From an uncultured Alphaproteobacteria bacterium (GTDB lineage: Bacteria > Pseudomonadota > Alphaproteobacteria > Rhodobacterales > Rhodobacteraceae): a DNA stretch of 43,494 nt. The stretch spans positions 1-43,494 of the forward strand of contig CACDWF010000014.1 in NCBI GenBank assembly GCA_902556405.1, given 5' to 3'. Both the position numbers and the translations under genes were made by a program. Positions 34,585 to 43,494 of this stretch are shown here, in pieces. Positions within the stretch are counted from its first letter, which is position 1; every line of letters begins with the position of its first letter. Under the pieces are notes generated by a model. It was not told the DNA's origin, searched no databases, and saw only the letters and a program-made list of their open reading frames with translations.

Positions 34585-37383
34585 ATGGATAAAGAAGTTG
34601 ACCCCACTGAGAGCCTTGGAAAGGTTTCTAAAACGACTTGTTATATGTGTGCATGTCGCTGTGGCATTGATGTGCATATAAAAGACAATGAAGTTGTCCA
34701 TATAGAAGGTAATAGAGATCACCCTGTCAATAAGGGTGTTTTATGTGCAAAAGGCGCTTCTGGTATTTTTCAGCATAAAGCAGCCTCTAGACTAAAAAAG
34801 CCACTACGTAGGGTTGGTAAGCGTGGAGAGGGGAAGTTTGAGGAAATATCCTGGGATGAGGCTCTTAAGATTGCGGTTGATTGGTTATCTCCTATTCGTA
34901 AAAAATCGCCAGAAAAACTTGTCTTTTATACTGGTCGAGATCAATCTCAGTCATTTACGGGTTGGTGGGCGCAAAAGTTTGGTACCCCCAACTACGCAGC
35001 TCATGGCGGCTTTTGTTCTGTAAATATGGCTGCCGCAGGAATATATACTATAGGAGGTTCATTTTGGGAATTTGGTTCTCCTGATTGGGATAAAACAGAG
35101 CTAATGCTTCTTTTCGGTGTGGCAGAAGATCATGACAGTAATCCTATTAAAAGAGGATTGGGAAAGTTAAAAAATAGAGGTGCAAAAGTTATCGCAATCA
35201 ATCCAGTTAGGACTGGCTATAATTCAGTTGCAGATCAATGGATAGGCATACGGCCAGGAACCGACGGTCTCTTGGTTCTTTCGCTTGTGCATACATTGCT
35301 TAAAAGGAAAAAAATAGATTTAGATTATTTACAAAGCTTTACAAATTCCCCATTCCTTGTGAATGTTGCATCAATTAATAATAGCAAGGGGTCGCTTTTA
35401 AGAGATAAAGATGGCTGTCCTCTTGTAATTGATCATTTTTCTGGTGAATTGAAGAAATTTTCAGATAAGGGAGTAAAGCCGTCTTTGACTAAATCTTATT
35501 CAAATGAAGATGGCTCCTTTAAAACTGTATTTACTTTGTTAATTGAGAAATATTTGGATAACTCATATTCTCCAAAATTAGTTGCACCGCAGTGCGGATT
35601 GAAGGAAGAACAAATATTAAGCTTGGCTGATGATATAGCTACAACCGCGTTTAATAAGTCAATATACATCGATCAAAGTTGGGTAGACTTTAGAGGGGAA
35701 AAAAGGTCGGGTTTCACTGGCAGACCGGTTAGTTTCCATGCGATGAGAGGTATTTCGGCGCACTCCAACGGATTTCAAACTTGCCGAGCTATACACTTGC
35801 TTCAAATTTTAATTGGTAGCGTTGATGTTCCAGGTGGATTTCGGTATAAGCCGCCATACCCAAAGCCGTTTGATGCGCACCCTAAGCCACACTTTAAATT
35901 TAGTCCTGATAGTGAATTAGATGGACCTCATCTTGGATATATAGGTGGACCTGAGGACCTAGCATACAATGAGGATGGTCAACCGGCAAGAATTGATAAA
36001 GGTTTCACATGGGAAAATCCAATGTCTTCACATGGATTAATGCATACGGTAATCACTAACTGTCACAGTGGTGATCCCTATAAAATAGATACATTGTTTC
36101 TTTACATGGCTAATATGGCATGGAATTCCTCTATGAATACCGAGGAAACAATGAGGAAATTAACAGAACGAGACGTTGACACAGGCGAATATAAAATTCC
36201 TAGAATAATATACTCCGATAGCTATTACTCAGAGACTGTTGCCTACTCTGATCTTATTTTGCCGGATACGACCTATTTAGAGAGATATGATTGCATATCG
36301 TTATTGGATCGTCCTATAGGCGAGCCTGACCAAGTTAGCGATGCAATACGTTGGCCAGTTGTTGAGCCAGATCGAGATGTTAGAAGCTTTCAAGATGTTT
36401 TGCTACAACTTGGCGTTATGCTAGAGCTGCCAGGAATGGTAGACAACGACAAGCAGCCAATATATGAAGACTATGCTGACTATATGCAGAAGCATCAGAG
36501 ACGCCCGGGCATCGGGCCCTTAGCTGGATTTAGAGGTGAGACTAATACAGATTGCGGCAGAGGAGACGTTAGCTTAAATCAAATTGACAAATATATAAAA
36601 AATGGAGGTTTTTGGAGTGAGAAAATCCCTGAGGAGGCCCAATATTATAAACCATGGAATAAAGCTTATCAAAAGTGGGCGGTTGAAATGGGTTTCTACG
36701 ATAAAGAAGAGCCTTTTGTCTTTCAAATTTATCTAGAACCACTAGCGAAGTTGCAAAATCATTCCCAATTGCCAGATAATTTGAAACCTCAGGAGCATTT
36801 GTACAAAAGAATTGAGGAAAAAATGGATCCGCTGCCAGTTTGGTGGTCAAACCATGATCCAGAAAAAGTCGAAAAATATCCAATAAATGCAATTACACAG
36901 CGACCTGCAGCAATGTATCATAGTTGGGGCAGTCAGAATGTGTGGTTGAGACAAATTCACGGTTCTAATAAGCTATTTGTGTCTGAAAGTATTTGGAAAG
37001 AAAAAAAATTCGAAGATGGAGATTGGGCAAGATTAACATCAGAAAACTCATCAATAGTTGTTCCTGTTGCGCTTATGAAGGGGCAAAACGAAAATACAGT
37101 ATGGACATGGAACGCAATTGGCAAAAGAAAGGGTTCTTGGGCTTTAGATAAAAATGTAGAGGAGGCTAATGAAGGTTTTATAATAAATCACCTCATTTCT
37201 GATCTCTTGCCCAAGAATAAAAGCGGCTACAGATATAGTAATTCTGATCCTATTACTGGACAAGCAGCATGGTATGATCTATTGGTTAACATTGAAAAGG
37301 TTGATAACCCCAGTAAGGTATCTCTCCCACAGTTTCCAGTATTGAGCTCTCCTGTAAATGTTGGGGTAGATAGAAAGAAGTGA
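34585..37383 (+). CDS. soeA: Sulfite dehydrogenase (quinone) molybdopterin subunit SoeA
   Basis: A 932-residue molybdopterin oxidoreductase of the DMSO-reductase family. The N-terminal 4Fe-4S cysteines are Cys19, Cys22, Cys26 and Cys54; Cys144 in HGGFCSVN is the likely metal ligand. There is no twin-arginine signal, so it acts in the cytosol, unlike DmsA or periplasmic nitrate reductases. Segments such as TTCYMCACRCGIDV, GRDQSQSFTGWWAQKFGTPN and LLFGVAEDHDSNPIK are those of SoeA, which oxidises sulfite to sulfate and feeds the quinone pool. soeB and soeC follow directly. The sulfite source in this genome is Xsc. A different cytosolic molybdoenzyme of this branch is the main alternative. Confidence 0.83.
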   Translation: MDKEVDPTESLGKVSKTTCYMCACRCGIDVHIKDNEVVHIEGNRDHPVNKGVLCAKGASGIFQHKAASRLKKPLRRVGKRGEGKFEEISWDEALKIAVDWLSPIRKKSPEKLVFYTGRDQSQSFTGWWAQKFGTPNYAAHGGFCSVNMAAAGIYTIGGSFWEFGSPDWDKTELMLLFGVAEDHDSNPIKRGLGKLKNRGAKVIAINPVRTGYNSVADQWIGIRPGTDGLLVLSLVHTLLKRKKIDLDYLQSFTNSPFLVNVASINNSKGSLLRDKDGCPLVIDHFSGELKKFSDKGVKPSLTKSYSNEDGSFKTVFTLLIEKYLDNSYSPKLVAPQCGLKEEQILSLADDIATTAFNKSIYIDQSWVDFRGEKRSGFTGRPVSFHAMRGISAHSNGFQTCRAIHLLQILIGSVDVPGGFRYKPPYPKPFDAHPKPHFKFSPDSELDGPHLGYIGGPEDLAYNEDGQPARIDKGFTWENPMSSHGLMHTVITNCHSGDPYKIDTLFLYMANMAWNSSMNTEETMRKLTERDVDTGEYKIPRIIYSDSYYSETVAYSDLILPDTTYLERYDCISLLDRPIGEPDQVSDAIRWPVVEPDRDVRSFQDVLLQLGVMLELPGMVDNDKQPIYEDYADYMQKHQRRPGIGPLAGFRGETNTDCGRGDVSLNQIDKYIKNGGFWSEKIPEEAQYYKPWNKAYQKWAVEMGFYDKEEPFVFQIYLEPLAKLQNHSQLPDNLKPQEHLYKRIEEKMDPLPVWWSNHDPEKVEKYPINAITQRPAAMYHSWGSQNVWLRQIHGSNKLFVSESIWKEKKFEDGDWARLTSENSSIVVPVALMKGQNENTVWTWNAIGKRKGSWALDKNVEEANEGFIINHLISDLLPKNKSGYRYSNSDPITGQAAWYDLLVNIEKVDNPSKVSLPQFPVLSSPVNVGVDRKK

Positions 37384-37390
37384 GCAAGTA

Positions 37391-38134
37391 TTGACAAAAT
37401 TACCTAAATGCGAAGATAAAAAATTAGGACTTTTAATTGATCTTGATACTTGCGTCGGATGTCATGGTTGTGTAGTGAGTTGCAAGGAGTGGAATTCGTC
37501 GGGTGATGAAAAACAATTAAGTGATACTAACTCACACCAGAAAGATCCAGTTGGCACTTTTTTGAACCGCGTTCATTCGTATGAGAGAAAAAACAGCAGT
37601 ACCAATGAAACGGAGTCCTTTTATTTTCCTAGATCTTGCCTGCATTGTGAAGATGCACCTTGTGTTACTGTTTGCCCAACAGGAGCAAGTTATAAGAGAG
37701 AAGAAGATGGTATAGTTCTCGTCAATGAAGATGATTGTATGGGCTGTGGGCTTTGTGCATGGGCGTGTCCTTATGGCGCTCGAGAGCTAGATTTAGTAAG
37801 CGGTGTGATGAAAAAGTGTACTTTGTGCATTGATAGAATTTACAGTGAAGAACTGCCACCAGAGGACAGAGTGCCGGTGTGTGTCAAGAGTTGTCCCACT
37901 GGCGCAAGAGCATTTGGCGACTTCAATGACCCTAATTCAGATGTTTCAAAAAAGGTCAAAGAGAGAGGTGGAGTTGATCTTATGCCTGAAATGCAAACAA
38001 AACCTGTCAATAAATATCTACTTCCTAGAATAAAGTCTAAGAGTCCTGTTAGTTCTATAGGGTCAGTTGTTGAAGAGGAAACAGAGGCTACAGGGCTGCT
38101 AGGTTGGGTAGATAGAGCTCTTAGTAAGTTATAA
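37391..38134 (+). CDS. soeB: Sulfite dehydrogenase iron-sulfur subunit SoeB
   Basis: A 247-residue electron-transfer subunit with cysteine groups for four 4Fe-4S clusters: CVGCHGCVVSC, CLHCEDAPCVTVCP, CMGCGLCAWACP and CTLCID with CVKSCP. This is the DmsB/NrfC-type ferredoxin layout and would pass electrons from SoeA to the membrane subunit. The start is TTG at 37391, seven bases after the soeA stop, with only a weak ribosome site, implying coupling. Its stop shares one base with the soeC ATG. No signal peptide. Confidence 0.85.
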   Translation: MTKLPKCEDKKLGLLIDLDTCVGCHGCVVSCKEWNSSGDEKQLSDTNSHQKDPVGTFLNRVHSYERKNSSTNETESFYFPRSCLHCEDAPCVTVCPTGASYKREEDGIVLVNEDDCMGCGLCAWACPYGARELDLVSGVMKKCTLCIDRIYSEELPPEDRVPVCVKSCPTGARAFGDFNDPNSDVSKKVKERGGVDLMPEMQTKPVNKYLLPRIKSKSPVSSIGSVVEEETEATGLLGWVDRALSKL

Positions 38135-39006
38135 TGCATCCCGCTCCATCAATAATCCTTTTTACTGTTCTTTCTGGTTTTGGTTTTGGGCTTACTTCAA
38201 TTGTTGGACTACTGCAATTTTTGAATCAGATAAGCATGGTTGATATTATTATTTTTTCTTCAATGGGTCTCTTTTTTTCGACAATTGGATTAATCTCCTC
38301 TTTTTTTCATCTTGCAAACAAAAAAAATGCAATCAAGTCTATGTCTCAGTGGCAAACTAGCTGGCTAAGTCGGGAGGCAATTTCCTCGATTTTCTGTTTG
38401 TCGATTGTTGTAGGAAACATTGGGTGGATTTTTGTTCAAAATATGTATATCAGCGAGGTTGGTATAATATTATTTCTTCTATCCTTAATTACTGTTTTTA
38501 CTACTTCGATGATTTATGCACAGTTAAAAACCGTGCCATCTTGGAATAATATGTTGACGCCTACTCTTTTTATTTTTGCAGCTTTGGCTGGTGGTTCAAT
38601 TCTAATAACGGATCACGCGAGCTTAGTTTTATTGCTTATTTTCGCTGTTCTCCAAGTCTTGTTTTGGTATATTGCCGACCGAAGTTTTATTGATATAGAA
38701 ACAACTGTTGGTACCGCTTTGGGGTTTAGTAAAAATGAAGATATCAGAGCTTTTGATGCTGCTCATACTAATAGAAACTATTTGCTTAATGAGATGGTTT
38801 ATAAAGTTGCAAGGAAACATGCGGTAAAAATAAGATACATCTCTTTCTTTGCGGCATTTGTTTTGCCAATGTCATTAATTTTAATCTTTCCAGGTAATTT
38901 TAGCGTTAGTGTTTTAATAATAGCCTCACACCTTGTAGGAATTTATTTCTCAAGATGGTTATTTTTTGCTGAGGCGAAACACTCAGTTAGCTTCTATTAC
39001 CAGTAA
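38134..39006 (+). CDS. soeC: Sulfite dehydrogenase membrane anchor SoeC (DmsC-like)
   Basis: A 290-residue integral membrane protein with about eight hydrophobic segments, related to the DmsC family of quinol-interacting anchors. It would hold SoeAB on the cytosolic face and reduce quinone. The ATG overlaps the soeB TAA by one base. Its Arg-rich stretch FDAAHTNRNYLLNEMVYKVA lies in the loop before the last helices. It ends the soe operon, and 145 bases of AT-rich sequence without an evident gene follow. Confidence 0.82.
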   Translation: MHPAPSIILFTVLSGFGFGLTSIVGLLQFLNQISMVDIIIFSSMGLFFSTIGLISSFFHLANKKNAIKSMSQWQTSWLSREAISSIFCLSIVVGNIGWIFVQNMYISEVGIILFLLSLITVFTTSMIYAQLKTVPSWNNMLTPTLFIFAALAGGSILITDHASLVLLLIFAVLQVLFWYIADRSFIDIETTVGTALGFSKNEDIRAFDAAHTNRNYLLNEMVYKVARKHAVKIRYISFFAAFVLPMSLILIFPGNFSVSVLIIASHLVGIYFSRWLFFAEAKHSVSFYYQ

Positions 39007-39151
39007 ATATTTATGGAATGTTGCGTTTGCATGTTTTTTTTTGTTTAAATAAAATAACATAGCAATATTAACAAAAAAAATTACTTTAATTATAAATGTA
39101 CGTATAAAATATTCGCTTATATAAGATAAATAGTAGAGAGTTGCTCAAGAA

Positions 39152-40531
39152 ATGGAAAACGATCAAAAATATCTGTCAAATAATCGAGAAAAATTTAATA
39201 AAGAGTTATTAGATTTCATATCTATACCCTCGATTGCTGCTATACCAGAACATGCTAAAGATGTTCAAAAAGCAGCATCTTGGTTAAGGGCAAGAATGTC
39301 TGAAGCAGGCATTGAAAATGTTGAGATTATGGAGACAGGAGGTCAACCAGCCGTATACGGTGACTGGATGCATGCAGGAAATGGAAAGCCAACAGTACTA
39401 ATATATGGCCATTTTGATGTGCAACCCGTAGATCCAGTTGAATTATGGGATCATGACCCGTTTGTGCCAACAGTAAAAGATGAAAAGATTTTTGCAAGAG
39501 GAGCCTCAGATGATAAGGGATCGATGTTTATACCTATTATAGTTTTTGAGGCTATTTATAAAAGCGGTGGTTCCTTTCCTTTTAATATAAAATTCCTCTT
39601 CGAAGGAGAGGAAGAGATTGCGTCACCGAAAATGCCCGAGTTTGTATCAAGCAATGTAGATAAATTAAAGTGCGACATGATTTTCTCTGCTGATGGGGGT
39701 CAGTTTTCTGAAGATGAACCAAATTTAGCAGTTGGATTTAAGGGAATTTTAGGTTTTGATATCGAGGTGGTTGGACCAGAAACCGATAAGCACTCAGGAT
39801 TATTTGGAGCGGCAATAGCTAATCCCATTATGGCACTTACGCAATTACTCGCTTCTATGAAAAATTCTAATGGCGAAATCACAATCGATGGTTTTTATGA
39901 AGAGGTCGTGCCTTTAAATAATGAAGATAAAGCTGAGATTGCTCGGGTGCCTTTTAATGAAGATCAATACTTAAAGTTAACAGGTTCAATAGGTTTAGAT
40001 GGAGAGGCTGGGTATACAGCGCCTGAACGAATAGGTGCTCGACCTACTTTAGATATAAATGGTATCTGGGGTGGTTACCAAGGAGTTGGGACAAAAACAG
40101 TTCTACCCTCTAGGGCAAATGCAAAAATAACTTGTAGATTGGTCGCGAACCAAAAGCCTAAGGAAATTTTAAAAAAAATAGAGAAACACGTTAAAAAATT
40201 CTTACCTAATGGAGTTATTGGAAAGGTCATTCCCTTGCAGGATGAAGGTGACCCGCTTTTGATACCAGAAAACCATAGGTCAACTGAAGTTGCAAGAGAT
40301 GTACTTAAAAAAGTTTATGGTAAGGATCCTTATATGATCAGAGTAGGTGGATCTATTCCTATTCTTTCAGCGTTCTACAAATACCTTGGAATACACGCGA
40401 CGATGTTCGCTTTTCAACTGGACGATGAAAACTGGCACGCACCGAACGAGTTTTTTCGCTTATCAAGTTTCTACAAGGGACAGGAGGCATATAGGCAATT
40501 GTTTCATAAAATTGGGAGTCTTAGTTCTTAA
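39152..40531 (+). CDS. M20 family metallopeptidase (dipeptidase)
   Basis: A 459-residue peptidase of the M20/ArgE-DapE family, in the CNDP-type dipeptidase branch. Zinc and catalytic residues are seen as GHFDVQP (His and Asp), ARGASDDKG (bridging Asp), FEGEEE (general base and ligand glutamates) and the late histidine in NWHAPNE. Such enzymes hydrolyse dipeptides or N-acyl amino acids in the cytosol. GAGAG upstream is a fair ribosome site. Its TAA overlaps the ATG of the DsbA-like gene by one base, so the two are coupled. Confidence 0.88.
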   Translation: MENDQKYLSNNREKFNKELLDFISIPSIAAIPEHAKDVQKAASWLRARMSEAGIENVEIMETGGQPAVYGDWMHAGNGKPTVLIYGHFDVQPVDPVELWDHDPFVPTVKDEKIFARGASDDKGSMFIPIIVFEAIYKSGGSFPFNIKFLFEGEEEIASPKMPEFVSSNVDKLKCDMIFSADGGQFSEDEPNLAVGFKGILGFDIEVVGPETDKHSGLFGAAIANPIMALTQLLASMKNSNGEITIDGFYEEVVPLNNEDKAEIARVPFNEDQYLKLTGSIGLDGEAGYTAPERIGARPTLDINGIWGGYQGVGTKTVLPSRANAKITCRLVANQKPKEILKKIEKHVKKFLPNGVIGKVIPLQDEGDPLLIPENHRSTEVARDVLKKVYGKDPYMIRVGGSIPILSAFYKYLGIHATMFAFQLDDENWHAPNEFFRLSSFYKGQEAYRQLFHKIGSLSS

Positions 40532-41295
40532 TGTTTTTGAAGCTTAAATCTATCTCGTACAACATCCTCTTCGTAGTTACAATTTTTGTAAGCATGCCTT
40601 TATTTGCTCAAGAAAAAGCAAATAAGAGTTTTTCGGAAAATGAGATGGCAACAATAAAAAAGTTAGCGCTGGAAGCTTTGCTTGAAAATCCTGAAATACT
40701 GCGAGAGGCTTCTAGAATTCTACAAGCTAGAGAAGAACAAAAAAGGAATGATAATGTTTCCAAGCAAATCAGTGAATATAGTTCAGAACTGACTGACACT
40801 GGAGATACGGTTGTTATTGGTAATCCAGACGGAGATATAACAATTATTGAATTCTTCGATTATAACTGTCCTTATTGCAAAACTGCTGCAAAGGATCTCC
40901 AAGATTTAATAAAATCTGATGAGAATATAAAGTTCATACCGCGTGAGTGGCCTATTTTAAACAACAACAGTGTTATTGCCGCAAAAGCGGCTTTAGCAGC
41001 AATCGCACAAGGCAAGTACAAAGAATATCATTGGAGGCTTATGAAGGAGGGCAGCTTAACTGAGACTAAAATTTTTGAAATAGCAAAAAATTTAAAGATT
41101 GATATATCTCGCTTAAAAAAAGATATGGAAGGTGAATTCGTTATAAACCATATAGCAAAGTCAACTGCACTAGCAAGACGAATAGGTTTTTCTGGCACAC
41201 CTCTGTTTATTATAGAGGGCAAATTTTTCCCGGGCTTTGTACCTTTAGAGGAGCTTGAACTAATTATTTCTGATATAAGAGAAAGTAGAATGTAA
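40531..41295 (+). CDS. Periplasmic DsbA-like thiol-disulfide oxidoreductase
   Basis: A 254-residue secreted protein. Residues 1-26 are a signal peptide (cleavage after LFA, before Q). A helical lead (about 33-88) with LLENPEILREASRILQ is typical of Com1/ScsC-type DsbA proteins and may form a coiled coil or trimer stalk. The thioredoxin fold holds the active site Cys113-Pro-Tyr-Cys116 and the cis-proline loop SGTPLF. It forms or isomerises disulfides in the periplasm. It starts within the M20 gene stop and ends 31 bases from the convergent gdhA. Confidence 0.88.
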   Translation: MFLKLKSISYNILFVVTIFVSMPLFAQEKANKSFSENEMATIKKLALEALLENPEILREASRILQAREEQKRNDNVSKQISEYSSELTDTGDTVVIGNPDGDITIIEFFDYNCPYCKTAAKDLQDLIKSDENIKFIPREWPILNNNSVIAAKAALAAIAQGKYKEYHWRLMKEGSLTETKIFEIAKNLKIDISRLKKDMEGEFVINHIAKSTALARRIGFSGTPLFIIEGKFFPGFVPLEELELIISDIRESRM

Positions 41296-41326
41296 GTGAT
41301 TAGATTGCATACATAATTATAGTTTC

Positions 41327-42748
41327 TTAAATGCCTAGCGTTGAATAGGTGCCGGCGATTCTACTTATCGAGACCATCATTGCAGCAGTACGCAAGTCAG
41401 GAATATTCGTATCTGAGTTCCAGCGAGCACTTATTACATCATACGTACTTCGCATGGTATCTTCTAGTCCTGATCTCACTAAATCAAGTTCTGAATCCCC
41501 CTTGACAACCTCTTTTTTAAACTCGTCAGAAAACTTTTCCTTAGTCATAGATTCAATTCCACTGATTAAAGAAGAAAGTTGGTTTTCTTGAGCACGTCTT
41601 TGTAGTCTGCCAAATCTTATCCTGCTAAGATTTTTTATCCATTCGAAGTAGCTAACTGTTACTCCACCAGCATTAGCATATAAGTCTGGAATAATAATTT
41701 TACTATTTTTATTTAATATCGTGTCAGCATTGGACGAAATTGGACCGTTAGCTGCCTCTATGATTAAAGGGGCCTTAATTCTTGCTGCATTTTCTTCAGT
41801 TATTACCAACTCCATTGCAGCAGGAATCAGAATATCGGCATCAGCTTCCAGAAGCTCTGGTCCTTTATCGGTAAACCCGAGAAAACCTTTTATTGAGCCA
41901 TTTTGCACAATATGGTCTCGCAATCTTTGGATATCGATTCCTTGCTCATTTATTATTGCTCCACCCCGCTCCAAAACATGAGTTATTTTTGCACCATCCT
42001 CCTTGGATAAAAATAGTGCGGCATGATAACCAACATTACCAAGACCCTGTATAATTACCCGCTTTCCACTTAACCCTGGTGTAAGGCCTGTTTTTTCTAA
42101 ATCAATTTTACTATCAAAGAATGCGTTTAGTGCGTATTTTACACCACGCCCAGTAGCTTCAGTTCTGCCAGCAATCCCTCCCTTACTAACAGGTTTTCCG
42201 GTAACGCAGGCCCATGCATTTAAATCCGTGGGGTTCAACCTCCTGTATTCGTCTGCCATCCAGGCCATTTCTCTTTCTCCTGTGCCCACATCAGGTGCTG
42301 GTACATTCTGTGATGGATGAATTAGATCTCTTTTAGCCAGTTCCTGAGTAAACCGTCGGGTAATTTTTTCTAGCTCTTCGGCACTCCATTCTTTTGGATC
42401 GATTATTAGGCCTCCTTTTGAGCCCCCAAAAGGTACCTCAACAAGCGAACACTTATAAGTCATAAGAGCTGCTAGAGCTTCGACTTCCTCGTGATTTACA
42501 TCTAAATCGAACCTTATGCCACCTTTTACAGGTTCAAAGTGATCAGAGTGTACCGATCTATATCCCTGAAATGTAAAAACTTTATTTCTTAATCTAACGC
42601 CAAATCTTACCAAATAAGTTGAATTTGCTTGCATAATTTGCTCTGCAAGATCATCAGTTAATGCACTCTCTGATTTATTAATGTTTAAAAATTTTACAGC
42701 TTGCTTGAAATTGATTTCAATTGACTCTAGAAATTCTTTTCCTGCCAT
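41327..42748 (-). CDS. gdhA: Glutamate dehydrogenase (Glu/Leu/Phe/Val family)
   Basis: A 473-residue dehydrogenase that interconverts glutamate and 2-oxoglutarate plus ammonium with NAD(P). The N-terminal half has KGGIRFDLDVNHEEVEALAA, the catalytic lysine region VEVPFGGSKGG and ERAMAW-like EREMAWMADEY; the C-terminal half has the nucleotide motif IQGLGNVGYHAA. AAGGGG upstream of the ATG is a good ribosome site. Length suits the hexameric type. With ald it provides entry and exit of ammonium freed from amino compounds. It is divergent from the EamA gene. Confidence 0.88.
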   Translation of the reverse strand: MAGKEFLESIEINFKQAVKFLNINKSESALTDDLAEQIMQANSTYLVRFGVRLRNKVFTFQGYRSVHSDHFEPVKGGIRFDLDVNHEEVEALAALMTYKCSLVEVPFGGSKGGLIIDPKEWSAEELEKITRRFTQELAKRDLIHPSQNVPAPDVGTGEREMAWMADEYRRLNPTDLNAWACVTGKPVSKGGIAGRTEATGRGVKYALNAFFDSKIDLEKTGLTPGLSGKRVIIQGLGNVGYHAALFLSKEDGAKITHVLERGGAIINEQGIDIQRLRDHIVQNGSIKGFLGFTDKGPELLEADADILIPAAMELVITEENAARIKAPLIIEAANGPISSNADTILNKNSKIIIPDLYANAGGVTVSYFEWIKNLSRIRFGRLQRRAQENQLSSLISGIESMTKEKFSDEFKKEVVKGDSELDLVRSGLEDTMRSTYDVISARWNSDTNIPDLRTAAMMVSISRIAGTYSTLGI

Positions 42749-42834
42749 TTTCGTTCCCCTTACGGAAAGAATAACATATTTACTTTATTACTAAAAGCTA
42801 TTAGGGATTCTTTGTTCAATTAAAAAAAAGACAA

Positions 42835-42848
42835 TTACAAATTTGTAA
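42835..42848. promoter_or_regulatory. Perfect 14-base palindrome upstream of the EamA gene
   Basis: TTACAAATTTGTAA is fully self-complementary and ends 13 bases before the transporter ATG, in the region shared with divergent gdhA. It may be an operator. In AT-rich sequence a chance palindrome is possible. Confidence 0.4.
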
Positions 42849-42861
42849 ACTTTGGAAGACT

Positions 42862-43494
42862 ATGACGGATAAGAGTTTTGGCATTCTATTAGCTATTACC
42901 GCAGGGATACTTTGGTCCACTATAGGATTAAGTATCAAGAGTATTGAACAGGCCAATGCCTTTGAAATATTATTTTATCGTTCAATTTTCATTTCTATTT
43001 TTATTGGGTTTTTGCTCCATTTCTTTTTCGGGTTTAACTTTTCTCTGCTTTTAAGAAACTGGGTGTCTTATTTGTCTGGTGGTACTGCACTATTTTTTGC
43101 TTACATGGGAGGAATTTACGCATTATTAACTACATCAGCAGCAAATGCTCTCTTATTATTTGCTTGCGCTCCAATATTTACAGCTGTTTTGTCACCAATA
43201 TTTTTGAGAGAAACAATATCAATCAAAACATTAATGTCTATTGCCATTGCTTTTACAGGCGTTTTTACAATGATTTGGGATGATTTTGGCGGTGGTAATT
43301 GGAAAGGAAACTTGTCCGCTGTTATTTCAGCCATGGGCTTTTCTTTTTTTACTATTAATCTAAGACTTAACAAACATTTGCAAATGTTGCCATCGGTTTT
43401 CTCGTCTGGGATCATTGCGTCTGCTTTTGCTTTCTTAATTATATTGTTTTCAAATTATAGTTTTCAGCTTATCAGCAAAGATTTCTATATCATT
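42862..43494 (+). CDS. EamA/DMT superfamily transporter (3' end beyond window)
   Basis: The frame is open from ATG 42862 to the last base (211 residues visible), so the C-terminus is missing. About six to seven hydrophobic helices are seen; the first, GILLAITAGILWSTIGLSIK, and the loop NAFEILFYRSIF mark the first EamA domain, and a second domain starts near NLSAVISAMGFSFFTINLRL. The family exports metabolites, often amino acids, across the inner membrane. GGAAG upstream is a fair ribosome site. The substrate is unknown. Confidence 0.85.
   Translation, partial: MTDKSFGILLAITAGILWSTIGLSIKSIEQANAFEILFYRSIFISIFIGFLLHFFFGFNFSLLLRNWVSYLSGGTALFFAYMGGIYALLTTSAANALLLFACAPIFTAVLSPIFLRETISIKTLMSIAIAFTGVFTMIWDDFGGGNWKGNLSAVISAMGFSFFTINLRLNKHLQMLPSVFSSGIIASAFAFLIILFSNYSFQLISKDFYII

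Noticed and set aside
39007-39151. Possible small gene or RNA after soeC
   Set aside because: The 145 bases are AT-rich with no open frame with a ribosome site, no tRNA-like fold and no clear hairpin.

Overview
This AT-rich window (about one third G+C by eye, not computed) reads as a compact marine bacterial genome. Genes touch or overlap by a few bases, TTG and GTG starts are common, convergent genes share stop codons, and no gene-free stretch exceeds 300 bases. I see no tRNA, rRNA, CRISPR array, insertion sequence or phage gene. The content (DMSP lyase DddP, sulfoacetaldehyde acetyltransferase Xsc, sulfite dehydrogenase SoeABC, amino-acid-type ABC uptake, many small catabolic enzymes) suggests a marine alphaproteobacterium of roseobacter or SAR116-like lifestyle. 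That placement is inference from gene content only.

Region 1 (1-11584) looks like one catabolic island. It holds two DadA-like FAD oxidases, a tiny membrane protein, a DHRS6/BDH2-like dehydrogenase, a FadH-type Fe-S flavoenzyme, a NicX/M29-like metalloenzyme, a 2-oxoglutarate/Fe(II) oxygenase, two AhpD-fold proteins, a tandem EthD protein, and an ABC importer whose binding protein is transcribed divergently. The substrate is unknown; a carboxylated nitrogen compound is the best guess.

Region 2 (11594-21438) holds a class III cyclase with TolB-like and TPR parts, a MATE exporter and a DUF1330 protein. After these comes a plus-strand run: a GAF protein, an unknown small protein, an acyl-CoA synthetase, a beta-propeller-like protein, a GFA-family protein, an MFS transporter and a Nudix hydrolase.

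Region 3 (21505-30972) has a GMC oxidoreductase whose start seems to be a non-canonical ATT overlapping a bciA gene (8-vinyl reductase of chlorophyll synthesis), with no other photosynthesis gene in the window. Then come ald, a PreP-type M16 protease, and pta-xsc of C2-sulfonate breakdown. A 39-base near-perfect palindrome lies between ald and the protease.

Region 4 (31066-43494) has pcaD coupled to a diaminopropionate ammonia-lyase-like gene, dddP with all six metal ligands, a stand-alone biotinyl domain, soeABC, an M20 peptidase with a DsbA-like partner, glutamate dehydrogenase and a partial EamA transporter. Together xsc, pta, ald and soeABC can take sulfoacetaldehyde to acetyl-CoA and sulfate, and dddP adds DMSP cleavage, so the right half has a clear organosulfur theme.
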